Assembly: GCA_036877525.1 (NCBI GenBank)
Contig: JAZGTH010000068.1
Location: 3,342,501 to 3,406,500 of the forward strand
From: Chromobotia macracanthus
Lineage: Eukaryota > Chordata > Actinopteri > Cypriniformes > Botiidae
DNA: 64,000 nt
Direction of reading: 5' to 3'
Shown in pieces: positions 1-12,300 of this stretch (its first letter is position 1; the number at the start of each line of letters is the position of its first letter). The notes below the pieces were generated by a model. That model was not told the origin of the DNA. It made no database searches and worked only from the letters and a program-made list of their open reading frames with translations. The position numbers and the translations under genes were made by a program.

Positions 1-1579
1 CCACTCACATTTTCTTTATCTAGTTGTAATGTTCTAACATCTGTAATGTTTTTAGGCACTGAAATAACACAATCCAAATAAAAGTGATAACAATAAATAG
101 ATAATAGCTGTTTCTACATGGCTTTAAGTAGTTAAAATAGTATATGTTAGTAATGTACATATGCTTCAGAGAGAATTGATAATAGTACAGAATTTGTGCC
201 CAATACTTTCATTGCATTTATTGTAAAAGGGCACCTGATCTCTTTGTAATTGTCCTTCCATTATTGTATATTTCTAAATTATGGCATTTTTCCAAGCTAT
301 GAGATACATTCAGACATTCAGTGGTGCACATTAGTTATGTTCACTGAAGTTCTGGAGTAGTTTTTAAACATTTGTGTAAAATTCTTGTCTTGTCATGCAG
401 TCTCCTGCTACACAATGTCAGGGGAGTCAGATGGAGTCAGCAGAGGCCATTTTCAAAAGGTCAGTGTGACATTTTTGCACAAATGAAACCTGTCTCTTCA
501 AAGCCTTGTGTGTTTTTAATTCCCTTTTTACCAACTTTCACAATGTTTACGGTTTATGGTGACAAAGTAATGAAATGGTCTTTGGGAATTGTAGTTTCTT
601 TGGGATGTAGTTTCTCATTAATGCCAATAGATGTCACTGGCTTTTCACTGAATTTGCAGGTTACATTGAACCATTGGATGGTTCTTCCAAATGTTTGATT
701 TATGCTTCACTGTTGTTATTCAGTGGTTCAGGATTTGGCTGGTTAACATGGCCCAGTTAGTCAGTTAGCAGTTAGCTAACTCAGTAAAGTTCAGATAAGG
801 TGAAACTCTCCTCCTGGCAGGTGTCGTAACTATGCCATCTGGTTGCAAAATCTGGTTTTTTTGGCTGCTATTAAAAAAACGTATTCTCATGGAATACTTC
901 TTTTTAATATATATGTATAAATAGTATTTCACTTAACTAAAGCTGTTTTACCAGTGAGTGTTTCTTAAAGCGTGACATGGACACATGGGTTGTGTTCGAA
1001 ATATCCTCCTATATCTACATTCCCTATTCACAGTTGTGTTCGCTAATATAGTCCTCTATAGGAGTGAATGAAAACAAGTGAGCGAATTTGGACACTTGAG
1101 GGCGCCGGTATCATTGTAGGCAACACCTGCTGAAATGTTGTAGTCACTATCCATTGAGTGTACATTGATGTTTACTCTGTATTCTGGTGCATTGTGGGAT
1201 TGAATGAGTGAACTCAATAATGTCCACTATAATTTCAGATACCACTAAATAATGGCTATTCCCTTGTATAATAATAATGGCTTGTAAATTGTGTACTATT
1301 TAAGCGTAGGGGGCTATATTTCAGACTACATATTTTTCATATTTAGGCCCTACGTGCCTTTCATGTTTCAGTGCAGGAAAGTTGCTAGTAAAGGGTTTGA
1401 GATTGTACAGGAACCGTATTCTCTTGTAGTGGCAGGAGATGACCAGCATTGTCTTTGTAATTTTCTGCAGCTCCAGAATAAATAGAAATGTTTTATGTTG
1501 GAATTCATCTATTGTTTTCCTCAATTTGGCCATCATCTTGAATATATTTAATGACATATTTCTCATTCTTTGATCTTAG
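1..1579. other. Upstream part of pisd (intron), no gene seen
   Basis: AT-rich sequence left of the first readable pisd exon. The exon at 1580 begins with the last two bases of a split codon, so at least one more coding exon lies to the left of the window and this stretch is intron of that long transcript. The open frames here are short and have no family resemblance. Around 990-1260 there is a block with the look of a dispersed repeat (a 'gttcgaaat' start, 'gagtgaatgaaaacaag', and a 'cattgtgggat' motif common in fish mobile-element remnants), but I could not define its ends. Confidence 0.5.
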
Positions 1580-1734
1580 GCTTTCCAGGACTGCAGGCTC
1601 GTGTACGGCCTCTTCCTCTTCTCATAGCTACGAGCGGGGGCTACTTAGGGTACGACCAGTATGGACGCTATAAAGAGCGACAGCTGGAGAAGCTTGGCAT
1701 TGAAGTGCCACCAAGGCTTGCTAATGAAGTTCAG
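1580..1734 (+). CDS. pisd: pisd alternative N-terminal exon (long, mitochondrial-type isoform), partial gene
   Basis: This exon is preceded by a 'gatcttag' acceptor and followed by a 'cag|gtatgg' donor. It reads in phase 1 and encodes about 51 residues including RPLPLLIATSGGYLGYDQY and an ERQLEKLG segment. This corresponds to the membrane-anchor region of the long mammalian phosphatidylserine decarboxylase (human RPLPILLVTGGGY...ERELEKLG), just before the shared catalytic part. The hydrophobic stretch is the likely single inner-membrane anchor. It ends in phase 0 (last codon CAG) and so joins directly to the exon at 12996, skipping the alternative first exons at 6394 and 10956. The first exon(s), with the start codon and the mitochondrial presequence, are outside the window. 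Confidence 0.85.
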
Positions 1735-4188
1735 GTATGGATGAGTTGGATAGGTGCTTGTACCCCAAGTTCATTTGTGTGAATTCCAGACACAGACTGA
1801 GTTTAAAACTTACAAGGCACTGTTGCAAAACAAAGCTGTTGCAGATGCTTTGTCTGCCATATTCACAACCTTTCCCCGCATTCTAATTTTAGCCAAGGAG
1901 GCTGTGTGCTTTATACAATGCTTTGAGTTTAGCTGGGACACTGATGGTATCACTGTTAAATGCCCTTGATGTCTCTGGATACTGAGGTACTTTGTGGAGT
2001 ACATGCTCAAAAATGTGTGTGTGCGTGTGTACATTTTTAGTTTTGTGAGAATGGGTGAATGATATAGTGGATCTTTTTAATTGCATTTATCTGACCTCAG
2101 TGTTTCGCCACGTGCTGTTTGCCAGGTGACCTGTGTTTGGAAACTTTGAATGACACTTGGCAAAGCTTTTTCGTATGGTTAAACTTTACTATAGTAAATA
2201 TTAGTAATGTAGTAGCTAGCATGAAATAATCCTCGTACAGCATTTATTTAGCTTGGGTAATGTTATTTTCTTTATATACATTTTATACATTTCAAGCTGT
2301 ATTAATTAATAATTATGTACTACAAATAAATGTATTAACAATGGCGTAAAGGTTTTAATACATGAACATTAACCTTTAAACAATTAGTTGTTTGTTGTTA
2401 GTTTATAATATATAAAAATGTATAATGAAATAATAAAATTCAGTTAAACCTTTGTGTAAAGTGTTACCAACTTTTTCATTATGAACAAAACGTATGGTAA
2501 ATGTAAACAAAACGTAAAGTAATGCCTCCCAAGTTGATTTTAATCGCACAGAAAAGCATAATGTAGTTTTATTAATTTAGTGAGTTTGTAAAAATATAGC
2601 TTCATAATGTTATAGAATTTCTTTTTGTAGTGAACTAAGATGCAGTGGTGTGCCATTCACGTCTGTGTCTAAGTTGTGATTGTGATGTGCCTTTGGTCAG
2701 ACAGAGGGTATGCAAACATTCAGACATGATTGTGTCAGTGTGACACGGTTTTAGAGTGTCAGATGTCAAGACCAAGTTTTGGCTGTTTGTTGATATGTAT
2801 GAGAAGCCTAAAAAGCATTTTGAGTATTCTTTTTTTTTTTAATGTCACATTTTACTTTAAAATACACAGTCTGTCACTTTGCAGATTTTCAACAGTAATA
2901 CTAAAATCTTTAATTAATAACAGCCCCACTGATAAATCCACTCTCACTTGACCTTAATTAGCACCTTCACACTTAATTAAAATGTTAAGACAGATTTTTT
3001 TTCTTAATCTGTGCAGTGCAATCAACCATATGCACCTGCTGTAAGATCTTTCCAGACTGAAGGTAGAGTAGTATATATAAGTATGTTTGTGGTATGTTAT
3101 GATATAATGTTTGTGGTTACAAATACTCAGTATTCGCATTACAGTTCACTCAGCACATCCACATTCAGGCCACCTGCATTGAGAACTCCCTTGGAAACTT
3201 TTTAACATTAAGGTTTTTAACATTTGACCTAAAATAAATTGTCTGTCTACAGCTGTACAGTTAAAGGTACAGCTTTCGTATTTAAACCAAAAAGGCATTA
3301 AAATTTAGCTGCAATGGTGATCAGGAGTAGGTCAGTTGTGTGCACCCTCTTTTTGTTCTCTGATATATATCTGATCAAGCACAATTATCACATCTTTTCC
3401 GTAAAATAATAATGACCAGGTGATCCCAACACGCATCCAATGGGAACACATTTTTACAAATGATATGACTGCTTTGTTTGATGTTGCTTAATGCCTAGTA
3501 TGTTAGGACAATAATTGAGATATAATGTTGTGCTCTTTGGTTTTATGGCCTTTACTGCTGGCAGGCTTGTTTGGTTGAGTGTCAGAGTCACCTGAGCGTG
3601 TGCAGAGATTCTGTTGTGATGTCATCAGCACCTGATTGGCCAGTTTTGTTAGAGGGTTTTCCTTAGCGTGTTGTAGTGTTATCTTTCTCATACAAGAGAT
3701 AAAGATCAACCTGCAACGTGGAGCTGCTGTCTGATGGTCACTCAGTATGACATACAAATGACCTGTCTCACCGGGCACTGGACAGTGATATTTACACACA
3801 CACTCATAGCTGTTATTATGTTATAATGCAGTCAGCTGTCAGGACCTTTCCAAATCTCAGCTTGAACCTTGTGACTTTACACATGCCACAAGAACATTTA
3901 AACATTTGTGTAACAATAACACAAAGCCATGGGTAACACAACAGGAACCAACACATGAAGTGATAAACAACAGATTCAGTCCTGACATTGACTAAGCACT
4001 GATTTCTATGGGAGGCAGACTTGCACCTCCCAGACTGATGTCTGGCACAAAATAATAATAATAATAATAACAGTGATAATGATAATGACAAGAAACAGCA
4101 GTTCAAATCCAAGTGTACGTTTTTGATATTATACATATGAAATGCTGAGCTAAATTAGGATGTATATTTGTCATGCATACATATTAAC

Positions 4189-4350
4189 ATTTAGGCATTT
4201 AGTAGAAACTTTTATCCAAAGCAACTTATAAGGTGAGGAAAACAACGAAGCGATAAATCATAGGGAGGCAGTAACACAGAGTTTAGCCGTACACAGGTAC
4301 AATTTTTACCAAGAGTACAACATTTCAGTGCTTGAGAGGCGATGTCGGGA
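4189..4350 (+). repeat. Dispersed repeat fragment (SINE-tail-like)
   Basis: The segment begins 'acatttaggcatttagtaga' and continues with 'tttatccaaagcaactta' and 'gaggaaaacaacgaagcgat'. These words recur in many cypriniform repeats related to SINE/LINE 3' tails. A similar tail occurs in this window at about 12237-12300 and 62190-62235. The boundaries are approximate. Confidence 0.5.
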
Positions 4351-5613
4351 GAGAGGAAAAACATTTTAGTCATTTTTTTCAAACTTCAGGTATTCATGGC
4401 AGAGGCAGGTTTGTAGCTGTTTCTTGAATGTAGTGAGGGATAAATACAGTATGTCGTTGACTGTGATATTCAATACAGTAAAACCATCACTGTTTGCTTC
4501 AGTGCAAAATCACTATTCACACTGTAATTCGAGGACAGATTTTAGTTCAGAGGGTTTGTGGTGCAGTACACCCGAACGCCTAGTTGCTGGAGATAACAGC
4601 TTCGTGTAGGTGTTCTCATTTTCCAGAATGTTCTCACACACAAAACCCGCTGTTGTTGTATTTACTAGCTAGAGGTATACGAGAGAAAAAAAATCAAAGT
4701 GTTTTTTTGTGTCACAAGACTCCACATTGAGTTAAATTTAGCTTTTTAAAATCATTTTGAAAGCTTTTATTGAACTGCATTAAAATCATGGGATTCACAG
4801 CAAACTATTCTTCACTTTTATTTCTCTGCCTCAACTGATTCCAGATGTTGGATTGATAAACCCAGCACATGAAAACAGACTATTACAAAATGATCCTTCA
4901 AAACTGAATTGTGTTGTATTAAGTCGCATACAGCAAACCAAACGAGATTAATATTTTGCAGTATATTGTAATACTTGTTGTAACGCATAAAAGCAATCGT
5001 AGGACTATTGTGACAGGAGCATAACGATCGATCAGATCTCACCCGTTAGGTTTTTTATCTTGGTTTTGTATATACACACACACCCCATAGTTGTCACGTT
5101 GTGTGCCATTCGCTGTTGGCTTGTAATGTGTGCGTTTAGGGAGTGGAATCGGCAGTGCTGCCAGTCATTAAATAGGAAGTCAACCCTTTTAGTCATTGGT
5201 CTGGCTAATATTTAATGATGATGTCACACAAACACTTATCTGAGTTAACCTCACAGACAGTTAGGAGTGTCATATTGAGAACAAGTGAAAGAGGAAGAAG
5301 AGCAAGAGACTTACCATTGTGTCTTGCTTTAGAAGTGAGTGGAAACGTTTTACTTGTAAACAATTTTCAGTGTTACTTTTTAAGTAATTTATTATGATTT
5401 TAAATTATAAATGTTTATATTGTGTATACGAATATAGTTTTATTTATACAGACCTTAGATTGTGTCTCTTAAAAATGAGTGAAAGGTTTTTTAAAAAGTA
5501 ATTTATGTAAGTGTTTGTTAATACATGAATGTAGTTTTATTAATGTGCACTTTAAATTAAGTGATAGTACTTTTTTAGTTAAGAGAGATATTATGAGATC
5601 AATGGTAATGCTA

Positions 5614-5645
5614 TTGATTTGTAGATCAACAAATCTACAAATCAA
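5614..5645. repeat. Perfect 13-bp inverted repeat (hairpin)
   Basis: TTGATTTGTAGAT at 5614-5626 is followed by a 6-base loop and its exact reverse complement at 5633-5645. It lies in pisd intronic sequence, and no surrounding coding potential was seen. Confidence 0.7.
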
Positions 5646-6169
5646 GAAGCCAAACAAATGTGGTAAAATTCATGGTACAAGCTGGTGAAATACTTGAAAC
5701 CAGCTCCAGTTTTTTTAAAACAGGAATTTGTGTTTGTAAAATCAAAAGACGCGTGTAGATGAGAAGATTTACTTCCTTCCTGTATTATAGGAAGTTTCTG
5801 TGAACTTCATGTGCTGTTTTTGGTTCCCTCATCCGTCATTTCTGATGACACGGTTCCTGTCTGCTAACGAACATCTAGACCAGTTTTGACTAGTGATCTT
5901 TTGTGTTTGTTCAGTGTGTGAATGTTACAGTTACTCTGTAGCATTTTCAACAGTCTGTAAATTTTGTTGGAGCTAATTTGTTTTTCTTGGTGTTTTTAAA
6001 ATGTGTCATGAAAATGATTTTGCGATCGAGAAAACAGTGATCAGAATAGCAATCACTGAATTATCATTATTTTGTTGAGAAAGCGATGAAGGGGGGATGG
6101 GAGCAGAGATGGTATTCAGGATCTGCTGAGCACATGCTGAGAGGATTGTCTGTTTACAAACTCCTCCCT

Positions 6170-6393
6170 CTCCTTTTCATATCGTCGCAGCACCAGGACT
6201 TGAATTCAGCAGCTTCTTAGAGGAGAAGGTGGACCCATCCACCAGCCAGCCAATCGCAGCTCAGCAGTCACACGTGATGAGCAGGGGGGGGCAGGTCTTT
6301 GAGCTTTGCAGCAGAAAACCACCGGGCCGGACGCAGGAAGGGAGCGAGAGAGAGGGCTAAAGCTTGATGCGCACTAATCCCTCCACAGTGATC
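6170..6393 (+). promoter_or_regulatory. pisd: Internal pisd promoter region
   Basis: A local rise in GC content sits immediately upstream of the alternative start codon at 6394. It contains a CCAAT box (6250-6254), a near E-box 'cacacgtgatg' (about 6271), a G-run, and a GC-rich 'ccgggccggacgcagg' block just before the exon. There is no TATA box at the expected distance, so this looks like a GC-rich dispersed-start promoter. Transcription start is inferred, not seen. Confidence 0.55.
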
Positions 6394-9300
6394 ATGTGTC
6401 AGCGAAGTGTGAAGCAGCAGCAGGGGCTGGTGCGGAGTGTTGCCGGGAAATGGTGAGATGCTGCAGGTCTTTGCACAGTTCTCCTTCTTGCTACAATCTC
6501 CACAGAGTAAAGGTTGATGTGCGGCGTTTCCGCCCGCTGGGCTCCTCGGCAGGAGCAGCAGGGGAGCCCGGAAACGGTGCCAACAACGCCGGCACGGGAG
6601 GCCCTGGAGTGCCGGGGGGCCCTTCTCGGCTCAGCCACCACAGCCGATTCAGGTACCGGCAGAGGGAGAGTGTGTGGTGTTAGGACTTAGTTCAGGCTGG
6701 GAATGGATGAGTGGATGACAGGTGAATTTGTGGTAGAGCTGCAGAGGGGGCATTGGAGAATAGGTTAGGTTTAGGACAATTGTGGATAGTGCTCTCAGAG
6801 AGGACAACTGAGGGATCAGCAAGACTAAAAAGTGGTTGAGGTAGTGAGAAAGAGCAAGTGAATGGGGATTACAGAAACCTTGCAAATCTCTCCATAGCTT
6901 TGGAGAGATTTGTTTCAAATGACTGGATGCTTTTTCACCCAGTAGAGGCACCCCATCATTGTTCCACTACAAAGCTCTGCAACTCTGTTTGGCTGAAGTT
7001 TTTGCTAGGCCACTATTGCAAATGGGACGCAGTGATCTCGATCACTTTTAGTCCACAACAGACTGTACGCTCGGCAGTCTCAGCTCTGCTCAGAGCAGAT
7101 GCTGTTCCCCTTGAGTAAGAGACGAATAGCTAATGCTAAGGGAGGCTCAAATTCAGCCAGTGATTGGCCAATGAGTGTCTGCAATGAGGAAACAAGGGGG
7201 GCTGTATAGAAGAGGGAGAGAGAGAGTGTGTGAGAGATATTAAAAAGAAAAGATTAGTCCAAAGACTTTTTACTGGTTGTTATTGTCATCAGACCCCCTC
7301 CAGAGGGTCTGTAGCTCACTGAATCGCAGCTCAACAGCAAGGCGCTATTCATCTGCACTGGACACGCTGGGGGAGGGGTGCGAAAGCTCTTAAATTATAT
7401 TGAATGATAACGTGATTACTAAAAGCTGTCATAAACAGCTGCCATTGTGTCGAGCCATTTAGATGCAGTGAGGATGCAGTACACACTTTAGGATGTTAAC
7501 CGTAACTGGAATGATAATACAAAATTCACAGTGTTTTTTTTTGAGTGTGAAAGGTTAACTTGATACTTTCACAAGTTCATGTGAATTATCACAGTTCTTG
7601 ATGTAGGTGAATGATGAAAATAACATTTACATAGTGGAGTTGCCATACTCAATGATTTAATATTGTAACTCAAACAATTAGAGTGGGATAACAATTTTTA
7701 AAGAAAATTGTGACCACATGCTAGGGTGTTGTTTGTGGATGATTGCCAATGGCGTAAGGTGTTCGGAGTGGTTTTTACGCATGTTGCTAGGGTCATTTGG
7801 GTTGTTGCCAGGGCATAGGTTTGTCCCTTGGAAATATGTCTGTGGAACTTTTTTAAGTGATTGCAATTTATCTTTGTTATACTAATGAAGGAACATAATA
7901 ATATAAGAATGCAAATTTATTGTCGTGATTAAAGTGACCTGCAGAGAGAGTGAGTCTGTTCGGTGCAGTGTGTATTTATAGTAACAGAAATAAATATTTA
8001 TACCTTTCCATGGGAGAGGCCCCGCTTATCAGATGCTGGTACGATGATGCGTGATTGATTAATGTACCTAAAGATTATGGGGATAAATGGTGTTGCCACA
8101 GCTACTGTGAACACAGAAAGATCACCTCTATGGCTGTACTGGCTACCTCTGATGTCATGTTGCCATAGTTTTTATCTTCAACATACTATGCAGTGGTTAG
8201 GCATTGTGAGGCGTTATTTATTTACTGTTCTCCCAGGCCACATTGCAGCATATTAATGCTGTTCTCTGAAACGTATTAATGCCAGTGGCTTTTTATGATT
8301 TGAATTGGCCGAGTCAAAATGTTCTCATGTTCACAATGTCCATTGTGAGTCAGGTGACTCAGTGTTTGTGTTGGACCATCTATGGTTAAGTCTTCTCCAT
8401 CCACAGATCAGTGCAGGGTTTCATTCAGATTAGGGTGGACAGTATTATATTCTATAAATAGACCTTCGTAGCTACAACCCTGGATGGTTTCTCTCGACCC
8501 TGATGGTGCTGTGTCATCACTTTCAGGACCAGATATGACCCAGTTTACTCACAAACTAAAAATGCACTAGCTCTTAGCTTCATTCTCAATAAAAAGCGCC
8601 CAGTTCAGAAATACTGTCAAATAAGGTGACGCGTCCATGGATTCTGTCATCAGAGAACAGAGGTGTGGCATTTTTGGCATCTGTTCCAGTCGCCTAAACA
8701 AAACAGCTGTTTTGATCCGGAACATTGTTGGCCATCACAGGTGCTAAAAATAGTGCAATGATCTCAAAAATGAATGAATAAAAAGATTATGGCGGATATG
8801 GTACGCTGAACAAAAAGCATGCATGCATTAGATTAGTTTTGTGTCAGTTTTGATTATTCAACTCTCAAATTTTGTGATACTAATAATTTTACAAAGACCA
8901 TCCCAGCCCGTCAGTTAACACACAGTTTTTAGAGCAATTGTGTCAAGAAGGTGAGGAATAAATCCTAGCTGAGACTAAATGTGCTAGACAGGTAAAAGCA
9001 GAACTTGTGTAGAGAAATGAGGAAAGCAGAGCTGAGCTAAACACAGCCTGGAAGCATCAGAAATCAGGAGTGTCAGGACGGATGGAGACATTGTAGTTCA
9101 GATAGTCAACCCCAAGGTTAAGTTTACATTGGAGAACTGCTATCCCTGTCTTTTCCCATTTATAGTTTTTTATTTCTACTGTTTATTCTGTCTTATCATC
9201 TGCTCTATGGGCAGCTTTGTTTTTAGTCTTTGGTATGAGTGGGTGGGCTTTGTGTATGATTTTGCATGTTTAATAAGCTCTTCCCTTCCTACTTTGTTTC

Positions 9301-12300
9301 ATCTTGACTATGGCCCTGTTCTGTGCTTATAGGGTAAGTTTCTCAAAAACATGCCCCAGTCACATTTCAACCCCAAATCAAAAAGAACAATACAACAGGA
9401 AATTATGCGAAAGGCTGTTTGTATGGGGAGAATGAAGCCTGTTTTAGGCCCCTTAGGATTATTTTGTATTATCATTTAGGGCTGCACGGTTATGAGTGAG
9501 AAATATGAAAAATAGTAATTGTCGATTATTTCCCTTGATATAGCAACATTAAACAGTACCGATGGAGTTCCCTGATCTGCTCTGGGCCAACAATAGCTGA
9601 TTTTTCTTCATGTAACAGGCCGAGGGTGGACAGTGCAGATAAATTAAAACTATTTCTACTAGATCAATAATATAATAAAAATGCTGAAGGCGCCTCCTTG
9701 GTTAACTTTAACACAGTTTGTATGTCATGTAAAAAGTAAATCGAACATTTGAGCCTTTGTTGTTTGTTGTACCAAAATACACAATAAAGCTTGAGACGCC
9801 ATTGGCTAGGTTTTTCAACATTTTTATTTTACTCTCCAGACTTTTTACACAAACAATGCCACTGACAAATGAATATATAAAGATTTACATATAAGATGTA
9901 AATCATTTTTATGAAAATGAATGTTAACCTAATTATGACTGAAAGGTAACACTGCTAAATTATTAATAATGCATTATTGATGTTTTAGAAAAAGAAACAA
10001 AATCTAAAAGGGGTTGTGTGAGGTTACTTAACAGTGAATCAACACCAGTAAACTAGCGCTTTCTACATGTGCTTTTTTCTGTTTATCACACAATCTACAT
10101 GATATTAAGCAGATTTCCTAGATACATAATATATGTATATATTTAATGTAATATTACAATATAAATGTAATATTACATTAAAAACATTTTTAGTGGCTTA
10201 ACGTCCAATTTAGTCGCATTGTAGCGGGTTGCTGTATTTTGTGCTGTATCCGCGATGTAACCAGAATGAACGCGCTAAATGCATGGTTGGGCACTATAAA
10301 AGCATCTGTTGTTGAACAGGCAAAACCACTACAGTACACACCAACATTGATTTGAAGACCTCGAATTCTCGCTGCATTCAATGCTCAGCACACCAAATGC
10401 ACAAAAATGAGCTAAGATGGATGTCTGCTATTGTGGCTTTTAACGATTATGTAATGGTAATCCCAATTTTTTTTTGATTAATTGTGGAGCCCTATTATGA
10501 TTATTTTCATGACAGTTACTTAGATTTTCTCCCCTAATTCTCAGTATTTTAATGCATCTTAGCATTTAACTTGATAATTGATTAAAATGATACTCCCCCT
10601 CTTCCATTAGTTGGACAGACATATAGCCCTAAGGTCACACCATTGGTTGAGCCATTGTTGCTTTGTTGGGAGTGGCACAGTGTTTAACTAGAGTAATCAA
10701 CCTTCAGATGACTTGCTTGTTGCCTCTGCACATTAAAAATGAATACGAGATGAAGTGTTTTAAGATGAAGTAATTGCATTCTTATCCCGCCTCATTTTCT
10801 CTATGCAAAATAAACAATTTGATGTGATGTATTTTTGGGCTGTTTTTGTGAGATTAATCCTAGATTTTCCTATATGAACATCTTTCTTTTTTTTGACTAT
10901 ATTTGACTGGTTGGGCTTTTTGTGCACCTTTGTGCTGAATGGCTGTGTTGTACAGGTTGCAGTTCCCACAACTGGCCTTGCGGCGGCGCCTAGGCCAGCT
11001 GAGCTGCATGTCCCGGCCCACTACTCGCCTTCGCTCATGGCCTCTGTCCTTCCTGTACTACATCCTGCCCTTTGGAGCACTCAAACCTCTTGCCAAAGTG
11101 GGCTGGAGGTCCACAAGCAGAGTAAGTTCAGGTGGAAATGTCAAACAGAACACAAATACCTAATAATAGCTATATAACCTTAATGATATGTGTTTTTGTG
11201 CAATATCTCACTATCCAGAGACATCAGTATCATCAGTGTACAATGGCCATTCGGTTTTCCAGTTCATCATACACACTGGGTGTTAACATGTACAATGAAG
11301 CTTGTGGTTTATGATGTTGTGACAATGTATGTGATTATAAAAACATTACTTAAAATGTTAAGGTGTATTGCCCTAGATAACAGTAATCCTTTCACACTAA
11401 TCTGGGATCAGCTCCCTCAATTCATTACCCAGAGAAGGGTAGCTACAAAACTGATCTGAGGTCAGCAGAAAGGGGCTGCTACTATCAGCAGATGGCTACT
11501 TACATATGGACCAGCTCAGCTCTGTGCTGCATTTGGACTGGTGTGAAAAGAGCCATTGTCCCATGGAGCTCTGCTGAACTGAGAAATACTTTGTCCTCAG
11601 ACCCAGTTGAGGGCACTGTGCCATGGTGGTCTGACACTGCTATTGTTCAGCTTACATGAAAAATTCCCAGTCAGCCCAGGCTGATGTGCAAGCAGATATC
11701 GTATCTCCAGTGGAAGTCAGGCAGGAAAACAAATTGTCGGTTAATGTAAATTGTATATTTTGTTCATGTACAATTTTAAAATTAAAAGTAAAAAATTCTG
11801 TGGAACAAAACTTAATATTATGAGTGCAACACTGATACCTGCTTTACCGTGTCAATCTATGTTATTTCATTATCATAGAATGATTTTATTTTAGATTGGT
11901 TATAAGAAAAGAAGTCACTCCTGCAAACCCTCAAAAAGAAGAAAAATACACAACTTTTGTTATGATCATGTCGTCCTAATTTAAAAAAAACTGTGCCAAA
12001 TCATTAAGCAATAATGTGTGGGCAGTGATACAATATAATAACTAATTTTGATAAATTTATGGAAACATTATATATGTTTGACAGAGATTTATGATATACT
12101 GTCAGTATTTAAGAAGATAAAATGAGTTCATAAGTGTCCATAAATTGGTCATGCTGTTCCTGTACCTCATCATGGCACTTGCAACTTAAGGTTGGTTTAG
12201 AGAACATACAAACTGATCAGATGTGTACCTTGCATGCACTGGAAGTCACTTTGGACTAAAGCAGCTGCCAGACATATAAATGCAAATGTAAATGCCTACA

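Larger units (their letters stand above)
1735..6169. other. pisd intron, no coding exon recognised
   Basis: About 4.4 kb of AT-rich intronic sequence of the long pisd transcript. It contains a dispersed-repeat fragment at about 4189-4350, a short (AAT)n tract near 4052-4070, and a perfect 13-bp hairpin at 5614-5645. No conserved open frame was found on either strand. Confidence 0.6.
6653..10955. other. pisd intron with repeat insertions
   Basis: The intron between the first exon and the exon at 10956. It contains an inverted CCAAT pair 'attggccaat' near 7164, 'ttgctagggt'-type dispersed repeat around 7720-7815, and a roughly 1-kb hAT-like element at 9478-10493. No additional coding exon was recognised. 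Confidence 0.6.
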
